A DNA stretch of 64,000 nt, taken from positions 1 through 64,000 of the IMG/VR virus record IMGVR_UViG_3300032032_000001. One strand, 5' to 3'. The notes below the pieces were generated by a model. It worked only from the letters and a program-made list of their open reading frames with translations. It was not told the origin of the DNA and ran no database searches. The position numbers were made by a program, and so were the translations under genes. Positions 6,783 through 17,100 of this stretch are shown here, piece after piece (the stretch's first letter is position 1; each line of letters begins with the position of its first letter). This stretch comes from a virus.

Positions 6783-9717
6783 GTACACATCCGATGAGTT
6801 TCAGAGTAGCGTTGATAAGGTATCACCGAAGCTTGAGGGTGTCGTAAGAGGTGCCGAGCAGTCCGCCGACGATATTGTAGACAGCATCAAGGACTACATC
6901 TATAGGTCCATCAACTCAGACATAGATTCTGTCTATGCGATCATCTACCTACTTAGAAACAAAGAAATAATAGCGTGCACCGAGGCGCTGGGCAGCCTCT
7001 CCGACATGCTTGAGCTACTACCCTCCGCCCTGTCCGAGCCCACAAGCGCAAACACAGCCGCCGCCGAAGAAATGGCCGACCTCATAGAGGAGCTTGAGTT
7101 TGCCCCCGGAGGGTTGCGATCCGAACTCGTTAGTAGAATACAAGCGCTCGCCCAAGTGATGGCGCAAAACAATAAGACGCCATCAGGGAAGATAGCGACC
7201 GGGACAAGCAAAGAGAGCGCCCGCTCAGGCATCAGGGCATTGGCGAGCAACCTTTCCGTACTCATTGAGTCAATAAAGATAAACGGCGATGGTTTTCTAG
7301 AGGCTATCCGCTCGTACATGCTGGCCGACTTCGAATCTGTGTCCGCAAGTCACCAAGCTCGTAAGGCATATAATGCCGTAGAGGGCCACATACACGAAGG
7401 CGCTGACGCACAACAGCTTATGCTAGATGCAGCTGTCTCCGCTTCTATGGTTAAACAAGCATCTGAACCGAAGCGTGACATAACAAGACCCAAATACGAG
7501 GGCCCTGTGATCACGCTCCCGGGAGTTGCTGCGGAGCTTTATGGCGGGACCGACCCGCTAATACTACAGGACAGCGATCCGAACACAGCAGAGTTCTTGG
7601 TAGACGGATCTGAGTACGCAAGTCTGGTAGCCCCGCCATCAGAGGGGCCGGTCTATTTAAAAAAGTGGCCCGCATCACTCAACATGTCGAGTGATTTTGG
7701 TGTTTGGTACGAGTTTGGTGGTGACACAAACAATGTATTTATCAGCGGCAACTCCGTAAAAACCGGAAAGTTCCTTAAATATATCGTTAGGGGGACAACC
7801 CTTAGCGGAACCTTTTACCAGAAGAATCCCACACTCGGTCAGCCCCCAATCCTACATCAGATAATAGATAAGCCGAACGGGGGGTACCCTTACGGTGGTG
7901 GGGTGGTAAGGGCTAAAGAGGTAGGAAACCCCAATGCTCAATGGTTTGACTTTGGGCACATAGACTACGCCGCCGGGGTGATGGAGCTAAATTCTAACTT
8001 TTCTGGGACCGGTAACGGCCTGCTCTATTTTGAGGGCGGCACTTCGGTAACAATTGGGTACGACTACTACCCCCTTGGCGACCTAGTTTTCAGGTCTGGC
8101 ATGTGGATTGTTTCTGCTAATCCAACCATAACACCTACGTATAACAGGGATATTGAGAACTACTTCGGCACCCTTGGGTTCATTACACATAACAGGGCCG
8201 GTTGGCTGGAGCTTGAGGCAGGCTGGTTGATAACCAGCTTCGGAGATTTCGTAGGCGCATATCAAGGTGGCAGTGCCATAGAATCCCTTACAGATGAGTA
8301 TGCGCTGACGAATTTGGACAGTAGTATAGTTGGCCCGGAGACGATGAGGTTCGCGCTTAACCGTAACGGCACCGCCCATAGGCTAACATTCCCAGACAAA
8401 CCCTCTTTGGACGACGGGGAGCTTCGAACAGACCCGCTTGGGGACACATTCACTGACACCCCATCACTCAATCGACTACTGAAACTAACATATGAAGATG
8501 TGGGCAACGTTTACGGCACAGACACACCAGGGTCGTCCGTTTCGCTCACCGGACCCATAGACCTGGATATCCCCCAGCTAACACTGTCCCCTGGAGGGGT
8601 AAGTGTTTTTGAGACAACCACGAGCGGGGTCCCAACGCATACGGACACCTTAGATATCGATGGGAACGTGACCACGAATGGGTACTTTGAGGTTGATACC
8701 GAGGGCCTTGAGGTGGGGGACGATGTATATGACTCCGTTACGCAGGCGCACGCGAAGATCGTCGCAATAGCCCCGGACACGGAAACGATGCACACAACCC
8801 AACAAAACGGGGTGTCCATTTTCCCAGCATTTGCTAGAGCCCCTGGTTCGGGCAACTGGGGACTCGAAGAGTTTAGCACGCACAGCGTTTCATTCAGCAG
8901 GCACAGGCTTCGTGTAACCTCACAAACCGACGAAGCAAGCAGCTCGGTGGCTACGGAGACTGAGGCACTCGGGTTTTCCGACGCAACCCTGGGGAGTTCA
9001 CTGGCGATAGCCCTTGGGCTGTCTACAGACTTGGATAACGTAATAACTGACCCGGGGTACAACATAAAACCCGGGGACATCATTCTAGAGAAGACCCTTG
9101 GCGCTTCCAGACCTATCGGCAGGGTGGAGAGCGTCAACGGTAATAAAATTACGCTTGTAATAGTGCCTGAGGGTGTTTCGCACGACTACCCGTTCACCTC
9201 CCTGGTTATTGTGGCCCTCGGGTGGCAGCGCCACGTTAAGATTAGTTCAGAACTACGCAAGTACCTGAATTTGTTAGAAAAAATTTCGTCTAACGAGTTG
9301 GTAAACTTAGCGAACGCTGTGACAAATTCAGGCACTGGCCAGGGCCAATTCACTAGCCTCATAGCAAACGCGGTTTCAGCTATCTCCAGCATACGGGACA
9401 TGTACCTCCTGTATGACGCCCACACCGTCAACACGACAAGTTCACTAATGGACTTTATTAGGCAGGAGAAATTAACGGTGGTGCACGATCTTTTAGCCAC
9501 CGCGCAGTTCTCCGAAATACCCGACCTAACCCCGGAGAAGATTTCTACCAAGGGGGATGTTGAGAGTATGCTTGGTGTTGCTGCGGATTTGATCGGTGGA
9601 ACAGCGCAATTTGTGGAAATCACACGCGGGTACGATCCGCTAAACGACTTTACACAGAGAAGCAAGGAGTCAAATATAGAGTTAAAGGACCTTCCAGATG
9701 TTGATTTTATCCCGTAA
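6772..9717 (+). CDS. large structural protein with helical ends and beta-rich middle
   Basis: The start chosen is ATG 6772 (981 aa), with GGAG upstream. TTG 6766 in the same frame is less likely. Residues 1-228 are helical and charged. A KQA tripeptide sits at 228-230, exactly where the helical part ends and a beta-rich, Gly/Asp/Thr-rich body begins (about 240-790). Residues 800-981 return to helix. The body has no recognisable enzyme motif. Position between the beta-sandwich proteins and the baseplate genes argues for a tail or baseplate component. The helix/beta boundary coinciding with KQA is noted as a possible processing site. Confidence 0.6.
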   Translation: MTGKYTSDEFQSSVDKVSPKLEGVVRGAEQSADDIVDSIKDYIYRSINSDIDSVYAIIYLLRNKEIIACTEALGSLSDMLELLPSALSEPTSANTAAAEEMADLIEELEFAPGGLRSELVSRIQALAQVMAQNNKTPSGKIATGTSKESARSGIRALASNLSVLIESIKINGDGFLEAIRSYMLADFESVSASHQARKAYNAVEGHIHEGADAQQLMLDAAVSASMVKQASEPKRDITRPKYEGPVITLPGVAAELYGGTDPLILQDSDPNTAEFLVDGSEYASLVAPPSEGPVYLKKWPASLNMSSDFGVWYEFGGDTNNVFISGNSVKTGKFLKYIVRGTTLSGTFYQKNPTLGQPPILHQIIDKPNGGYPYGGGVVRAKEVGNPNAQWFDFGHIDYAAGVMELNSNFSGTGNGLLYFEGGTSVTIGYDYYPLGDLVFRSGMWIVSANPTITPTYNRDIENYFGTLGFITHNRAGWLELEAGWLITSFGDFVGAYQGGSAIESLTDEYALTNLDSSIVGPETMRFALNRNGTAHRLTFPDKPSLDDGELRTDPLGDTFTDTPSLNRLLKLTYEDVGNVYGTDTPGSSVSLTGPIDLDIPQLTLSPGGVSVFETTTSGVPTHTDTLDIDGNVTTNGYFEVDTEGLEVGDDVYDSVTQAHAKIVAIAPDTETMHTTQQNGVSIFPAFARAPGSGNWGLEEFSTHSVSFSRHRLRVTSQTDEASSSVATETEALGFSDATLGSSLAIALGLSTDLDNVITDPGYNIKPGDIILEKTLGASRPIGRVESVNGNKITLVIVPEGVSHDYPFTSLVIVALGWQRHVKISSELRKYLNLLEKISSNELVNLANAVTNSGTGQGQFTSLIANAVSAISSIRDMYLLYDAHTVNTTSSLMDFIRQEKLTVVHDLLATAQFSEIPDLTPEKISTKGDVESMLGVAADLIGGTAQFVEITRGYDPLNDFTQRSKESNIELKDLPDVDFIP

Positions 9718-9736
9718 ATTTGGGTTGAGGTGATTC

Positions 9737-10141
9737 ATGGCAGATATACTAGATCCCCCAGACCAAAAAGTAGCTCTCGCAGGATCGTCGAAAGACTATA
9801 AAGCCCAGGCGAAAATAGCTGCATTACTAGAGGAAGGCCTTTCTGAGATTAGAGCAACGGCACGTACTAATGACTATTTTGTGGGATACTCATTGACGGA
9901 AGCTATTACCGAAAGATTAAACGCTATCGGCAAGAAAGAGGATGACGAGAGTGAGGGCGCATTTGTTCCAGGAACCCTACAAGAAAGAACAGAACTATCT
10001 AAGATTAACTTTTTGTGGGGATTGCTTTTAGGAACAGACGAGGGGGAATCTGCTGATAACGGTGGAGCCATCGGTAAAGCGGCGAGCTTAAAAGATATTA
10101 ACGACCCTAAAGCAAAAGACGATGAGGGAGAGCAGCCTTAG
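9737..10141 (+). CDS. small acidic hypothetical protein in the baseplate cluster
   Basis: This 134-aa protein has a clear GAGG site before ATG 9737. It is acidic and mostly helical up to residue 70. An FLWGLLLG hydrophobic turn follows, and the last 40 residues are a disordered-looking acidic tail (DDEGEQP at the end). Its TAG stop shares a base with the GTG start of the gp25-like gene. A small baseplate or assembly protein is plausible from position, but I recognise no family. Confidence 0.6.
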   Translation: MADILDPPDQKVALAGSSKDYKAQAKIAALLEEGLSEIRATARTNDYFVGYSLTEAITERLNAIGKKEDDESEGAFVPGTLQERTELSKINFLWGLLLGTDEGESADNGGAIGKAASLKDINDPKAKDDEGEQP

Positions 10142-11151
10142 TGAAGGACTTACAAGCCATATACGTTCGGGATGTTGCCGAACTGGACGACATAAACATT
10201 GCCTCTATGGTCAGACTTGAGGATGTTGACGTATCTGCGATAGCGGATGTGCGCCTAAATGGCGTTTCGGCCAAGTTCTTCCCCCTGGACCTCACCACCC
10301 TGATGATCGCCATCCCGGCCTCCTTCTCCGATTACCAGAACCTGGAATCAGACCACCCTGGATACGTAGCCCAGTCTATTAACAATATCCGTATTATACG
10401 GAAATATACGGGCACTGATGGGATTGAGCGGGAGCATGGGGAACTAATAACCTGGGCAGAGGGCAGTACAATTGATACTTCCGCCCCATCAGGATCCAAA
10501 AGAGTCACCTTGGATGGTGGTGTCTTACGCTTATCTGGCAAGGGTTTCGATAAGGCTGTTCGTGTCCAAGTTAACAACAAGGACCAGCCTTTTTTAATTG
10601 AGGGCGGGGGTGCCACTATTCTGACCGCCATACCCGAAAATGATAAGACTTTAGAGAGTGTGGATGTTATTACAACATCGAAGACTGTTAACCGGATGAC
10701 CTTTTTCGAGTACCTTCTTGGGCAGGAGATGCACACGGTCTCGGGAACGTTCAAGCTGGTACAGCAGTTTATCAAACTAATGATGACGACCCCCGGCACC
10801 GACTACTTCGGAGATCGGGGGATGGGCGGTAATATGCAGAACTGGGTCGGTCAGAAAGTTAACTTGAGGAACCCTCAAGGTTTGGTCGCCAAAACGGTTT
10901 TGAATATTATAACACTGGGTTCAAAGATGCAGGTTCAGCAGATACTATCTAATGTCCCGGCAGAGGAGCGACTCAGCGATATATCGGTATTGAATGCGTC
11001 TCTGTCACCGAACGACCCTAGTATTATGGAATTATCAATCAAGCTTAACACGTACTCAGGGCGTCAAGCGTTCTTTAGCCTCCTTATTGGGCAGGCCCAG
11101 GACGCCGTTGAGAGTGCAGCAGACTCCGCTAGTTCGGGTTCGCTTTTTTAA
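10141..11151 (+). CDS. gp25-like baseplate wedge protein with IPT-like insert
   Basis: This 336-aa protein starts at GTG 10141. Residues 112-165 resemble an IPT/TIG beta-sandwich (LRLSGKGFDKAVRVQVN). Residues 195-320 look like a gp25/W-type baseplate wedge domain: VSGTFKLVQQFIKLMMTTPG, then YFGDRGMGGN, and later a long strand region ending RQAFFSLLIG. In contractile-tail phages this small wedge protein usually precedes a J-like wedge protein, and here the next gene has a J-like N-terminus. The family call rests on motif shape and gene order, so it is moderate. The fused N-terminal sandwich is unusual. Confidence 0.55.
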   Translation: MKDLQAIYVRDVAELDDINIASMVRLEDVDVSAIADVRLNGVSAKFFPLDLTTLMIAIPASFSDYQNLESDHPGYVAQSINNIRIIRKYTGTDGIEREHGELITWAEGSTIDTSAPSGSKRVTLDGGVLRLSGKGFDKAVRVQVNNKDQPFLIEGGGATILTAIPENDKTLESVDVITTSKTVNRMTFFEYLLGQEMHTVSGTFKLVQQFIKLMMTTPGTDYFGDRGMGGNMQNWVGQKVNLRNPQGLVAKTVLNIITLGSKMQVQQILSNVPAEERLSDISVLNASLSPNDPSIMELSIKLNTYSGRQAFFSLLIGQAQDAVESAADSASSGSLF

Positions 11152-11164
11152 TAGGTAAGAAATT

Positions 11165-14100
11165 ATGGCCACTGATAATCTAAAAAGATTTATGACCGAG
11201 CGTTTGCTCGATTTAGACCCGACTCTTAGCGATCAGGCTGGCTCCCTGATGTTCACGAAGGTGATCGACCCTTTGGTCAAACGGCTTGGGGTTGACCCAC
11301 TTGGCGTAGACATCTCCACGTTCATCTTGGCCAGACTACAGGAGGAGTTCCCCGAGCTTGATGTAAATTCACCGGGCTCGATACTTAAGGACGTTCTCGT
11401 GTCACCGCTGGTGATGATTCTTGAACCTCTCCGCCGGGAGATCTTTTTCCTTAGGACCCAGAATTCACTGGCTGACGCAGACGCACTAGCAGAGCCGGAG
11501 ATGGACGCTCTTTTAAGCAACGTCCTCTCGGAGAGAAACTACGGAGTAAACGCCCTCGGATCTGTGCGGGTTTACTTCAACACAGCCAAAACCTTCGGCG
11601 CAGACAGTTCGATTATCTTCTCCACGGTTGATGGGATCAACTTCACCCCTACCAACCCAGCCACCTACTATCCAGAACAGTTCACCCGATCCGGCAACTA
11701 CTGGTATGTGGATATTGACGTTCGCTCAATGGAAGCGAACATTGACGCTAACGTCCCTAAGCACGCCATCAAGTATGTTAATGGGCTCGACGGTGTAGCG
11801 CGTGTGACAAACCCAATCGCCTTCAGCGGGGGTGTCACATCAGAAACGAACGAAGATTTCCTACAGAGGGCTGAGCGAAGCCTGTCAGAGCGCTCCCTGA
11901 ATACAGAGCGAGGCATCGAGACAGACCTGATCAGTAAGTTTTCGGACATTGTGTCCCTTAAAGTAATTGGTCACGGCGAGCCTGAGATGCAGCGTGACAT
12001 CCTTGAGGGCCAATGTAATCGCGACATGACTGAGGTTCTCGGGCCGCTTATCTACATGTCAGCGGACTGGGCGACACAAGAGGTCATCAGCGGCAACATC
12101 ACAGCGATGGGCGGCGTTGATCAAAACGGATTCCCGTTCACTAATACTGTTGTCTTCAACGCACCTCCTGGCGGGTTCGACTCCGAGCTAAAAGCGAAGA
12201 TGTTGGCCGCGAAGTATCTCCGCGTATCTGACGGCAACCAGTACTATAACAACACTCTCCTTAATCGCGTTAGAGCAATCGCTGAGATCAAAGAGCATAT
12301 TAGCGGTGATATCTATATCCGGACTAAGGATTTTGAGGTGTTCCCGCGACCGCTTAACATCTTTGACGAGGGCACCTCTGTACCGGTTGCTGGAAAAACA
12401 GACGGGCCACACCACGGACTCAACAAGAGGTCTTGGCAGGGATCCGACTTTAAGATGATCGGCGGCTCTGAGGGGATAGACTATGTGACCGGAGGACACC
12501 TACCGTTCACCGACCACATCGACACGGAGTTCGACTTCACGGACGTTCCCGGGTCCGTTATCCCAGGAAGAGACTTTTTGGTTGTCATTAGTCGAGGCGC
12601 TTTTGATGACGACATGGACCCCGTCCACGCGCAGACGGAGTGGTCCAAGAAGATTATGACCTACCCGCTACTGAAGCAGTTTGGGCATGAGGATCTGGGC
12701 ATTGGGCGCTCTGACGGCTTCTTAGTGAGCAAGGATAGAATTCTATATAAAGGCGAAGCTAATTTCGACTATGAGGCTAACCTCGAATACTCAGGCCTCC
12801 GCGAGCACATCAAAGTCAAGGACTTTGGTGGACCCAAGCTTTCTGCGTGGGAAGAGGATGAGGCACAGGACATAGTCTGGGGAGGTGCCGAGAAAGAAGA
12901 CTACGGCAGAAGACCCGGCGTAGCCATCGAAGGCAAGCGAGTAAATCAGGTTGGGATGGCCTCTGCGCCTCTTGACATTGAGATCTCTGATGGAGGTAAT
13001 GCTGAGCCTCAAGAATGCGACATTATCCTAAACCAGTCTCAGACACCTTGGTCTGCAAGAGGGATCGAGGAGGGCGACTATGTTGCTTGCACCGTCTATT
13101 CGGAAGACTTTGGCGGTATGCCGTATAAAGGTGAACTCACAAACGCTGACGAAGCGATGCTGTGGCACGCCTGGGGTAGAGTTAAAAAGGTCGGGCTTGG
13201 TAGCCCCTGGCGTCTTCGTGTTGAAGGTCTTGACTGGAGACCGCTACACAAAAGCCAGCTTCTTGAGTTCTCTCCGAGAGCCCGCGCTGAGATCACGGTC
13301 AAGGAGCCCATTAAACACTTGGGCTCCAACACTCTCGGGTTCGTCGATGATAGCGGAATTACCCCTGGGGGCGGGCCTGAGCAGCGACACATTTATGGGT
13401 CTATCCGATTAAACACCGGTGCTCCCCTTGGGGCCAACGACTACACATATTACTTCTCTCCGAAAGAAGAGCTTCTCACAGGAGACGACAACCACAACAG
13501 ACGCGTTGCGGGATGTAGGGTCAACACGGGCAGTGGTGACGGCCAGCCAGCAACCTATGTGGTAACAATTGACCTAGATGTGCTTGGAGATGACTGTGAG
13601 ACCGCAGCGAGTTTCCCAGTCCCAGACAACGCTGGAAGCGTGAAGCTCCGAATCAAGGGGCATGAAAGAATCGATATTGCCGGATGGCCCGCGACACTGA
13701 ACGACGTTATCGTGGACAACTACGACGTAGTCGTCCCATTGCCTGGAACAGCGAATCCAGCGCCACATCTTCCCGGAGTAAAAGTCGCCAACGCCCAGAC
13801 CTGGAAGTCCAACTTTGAGACCATGGTTGGCCAACTCTTCACGTCCAGAGAGTTTCCGGCCCAGATAACAGATATATCTACATCGGGCGTTTCCGTCCAC
13901 GACGGGGTCTCTCCTAAGTTTGTCACATACACATTTACTTCAGCGATCTACCACGATCTCGCAAACTCCTGGGGAGTCTATTGGGGCGTCCTCCCTGTTG
14001 ATCCCGGATCAGGTTCCTTCACAGGAGGGTTCTTCGGTAGCGGTGATGAGGTAATGCTTGAGCCTGACGGCTCCGAGCCCGCGAGTCCTCCGCCACAGTC

Positions 14101-17100
14101 GTTCGGCGATGATGCCTCATCCCCCACACCAAAGGCGACAGCAATTATGATTGTTGAAGCCATTAACGCCGCCGCCGAGATTGATGCCGGAGGCGCTGGG
14201 GAAATTAACGCAGATGGCAAGCCGAGGGCTTACCTCAAGTATCCCGGCCAATCAGGGGACGCAGACGTTCCGTGCACCTTTGTTGTTGAGTGCCTTGACC
14301 CAGTTACCGCGCAACCGAGCATGGGCAACGGGTGGACAGCCCGAGTGCATACAGACGGTGAGCCGGACACCCCCATCCCTGAATACATAGAGCACCCTTT
14401 TTGGAACGGGACCCAGGAGTATTCGTACCCCCCGGGACCGCTCGCGATTCCGTGGCAAAACCTGGGAGGCGGTTACCGCGCTGGGTTTGGTGCCAGAAAA
14501 CAAATTGTCGGAAAAGAGCCTGTCTACTGGGTAGCCGACGGAACCCCTACGGTCCCCCTTTTCGACTACAATCACGGACAGCCCCCAGTGCCGCCAGTGG
14601 CAGGAACCCTGGCGTCCAGCAATGATTGGTGGACATACGAACCAGCACAAACGCACCCCGAGCACGCCGAGCCTTACGAGGCGGTAGGGAGCGTGGTTCC
14701 TGTTGGGGACGGGAGCACCACTGAGTCGCCACCGAGATATGAGATTGGTACATCCACCTTCGTATTTAGGCTTAATAATGTACCGCTTGCGGAGCCTACT
14801 AATGACGCTGACCAGCCTATGGTTCGTATCATCATGGAGCTAGAGCTTCCGGGGCCAGTGGAATCCAACACAAGCACTATTCCACCGGGGACAGCTTACC
14901 CGGAAACAAAGACATACAAGCTCCTATTTAGCGATGATGGCGAAGGGAACATGATTTATGATCCCGATTGGGCGCTGCCGTCTGTTGACTATGACCCAGC
15001 TAACCCGAGCGCGACTCCGCACGGCAACGTCGCAGCCGCCCTAGGGGACTGGCTTAACCTCAGCGAAAGCCGCGTGAATTATACAACGGGCGAAGTGCGC
15101 CTAGTCTTCAAGGAAGATTTCGAGCTTAGCTGGCCTAACTGGGGCAACCCTGCTGCTAACTGGGGAGGGGTTGTGGGAGGCACGTTTGAGTGGCCAGCCA
15201 GCTACGCGCCGCTAGGGCCTCCTCGCGGCTACTCATTCCATCCGAACTGGGAAAGCATGACCCCCACGGCTGCGCCATACACGTACCAAGGCACTCCGGT
15301 CACGGAAGAAAGCCACGTAGGTGGGGAGCTTCTCAACCCGTCTTTTTGGGCGGGGTACACATACATCAAGAACCCGTACAGAGCCTTTTTCTCCGTGTAC
15401 CGGGGCATGTCCGAAATGCTCACCCCGCTTGGCACAAACACGCCATCGTATGATGAGTTCAATTTCCTACCGGCATTCAGACGACCGAACCCGGTTCCTC
15501 AGGGCTACCCTATTCACGAGCCGATCCACTCGGTCAACACCAGTGGTTACCTTGGTGACAGCTGGGCAAGCGAAAGCACCCCTACCAACAGGATCTTCAC
15601 CAACTTCAGCTTTGATGGGTCAACTAATGAGGTCCGCATGGTGTGGATCAGGCTAGGAAAGCCATTTAATGTGGTCCACCCGAGTATCGGCGGCGCACCG
15701 TCGGAGAAGTGTTTCTCTGGCGAGCTTGTAGACTTGGACGGGGTTCAGGACGATATCCCAGCCGCAACCATGGCTCCGGAGTACTCTGGGTACACCAAGA
15801 GACGTTACAGAAATTACGTTCCAAAGATGAACGGGTTGGTCGCTAATCCGGACGCCTTAGATCCGAATCAGGACGGCAGCACAACCGACGTAATGGTTCA
15901 GCCTACGAGCCTCCCGCTTGTTGGGGGAAGCACAAACATCGACGATGTAGAGAAAGAGGTTCCAGAGCTTGACTACACTGACAAGATTGAGCCGAACGAG
16001 AAAGGCCTTTCAGGGTTCTTGATCCCGCACCCAATGGGTAACAACTACGCCGCACATAACATGACCGCTGGCGTACACTCGATGAACAAGCCGTTCTTGG
16101 ACGTGGACCTTCTTGAGCACCAAGTCGCGCACCTGTACGAGGGTTACGAGATGGTCGAGGAGGACTCCTTGTTAACTATCTCCGGCATCCCCGGAGGAAC
16201 ACCATTTCCGACACGCTCAGGCGTACCGCTAGAGATCGTTAACAACCAAGTCCATATCGGCGGCATGACAGATGTCTACGTGAAGCCCGGGGCGGCTGTA
16301 GAGGCCACTAGCGAGGAAATTCGAATCCAACCAGAGGCCCCCGTGGTCCCGTTTGCCGAAGGCGGTGAAGTCGTATTTTCCAGTAATGATGGCAAGATCG
16401 ACTGCTTAGACAACCCAACACACTTCCAAAGCCCCACGCTATTGGCAGAACTACAGTCCTTTACAGGGGTACAGCCTCGACCGTTAGATAATATGGTCCT
16501 GGAAATACTCGACCCACCATCTCCGGAGATACAGCCCACATTCTTCAGAATCATTCATACAACGGATGATGGCGTGAAGATTGATGGTGAATTCCCAGAC
16601 ACACTGGGTCTAGGGTTCGACAACCTACGCTTCAGAGTAATGAAGCTGTGCTCAACTAACATTGTTAACCCGCTTGTTATTCTTAAGCAGGGCGACGACT
16701 TGGTTGTGCATGAGAACGAGATGGCAGCCTTCAGCCCATCAGGGTACGCGTTTACAGCGAACCCCGACACTGCTGCACTATACCTCCACATTGACTCTGA
16801 AACCGCTTATGGGGAGTATCGAGTAACAGGGATCAACCTGAATACTTTGATGCTCGACAAGGCAATCGATGAAGAGGGCGTGAACCTCAAGTACCGCATC
16901 TACACGAAGCAGGGCACAGGCCTTGATATGCCGATGGTCCGAGTGAAGGAAGTATCCTTGGCTGGAGACAACGAGGGCCTTCTTGTTCCATACAAGCATC
17001 CTGTAGATGTGGTATCAAGTGACTTCTCTGGACTCAACGACGACCCTATTAACGAGGACACAATCGGTGTTGACGGGGGATCCTTGTCCATTGAGTACGC

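Noticed and set aside
8511-9137. 208-codon open frame on the minus strand
   Set aside because: It is antisense to the 981-aa structural protein, Ser/Val/Pro-rich, with no neighbours on that strand.
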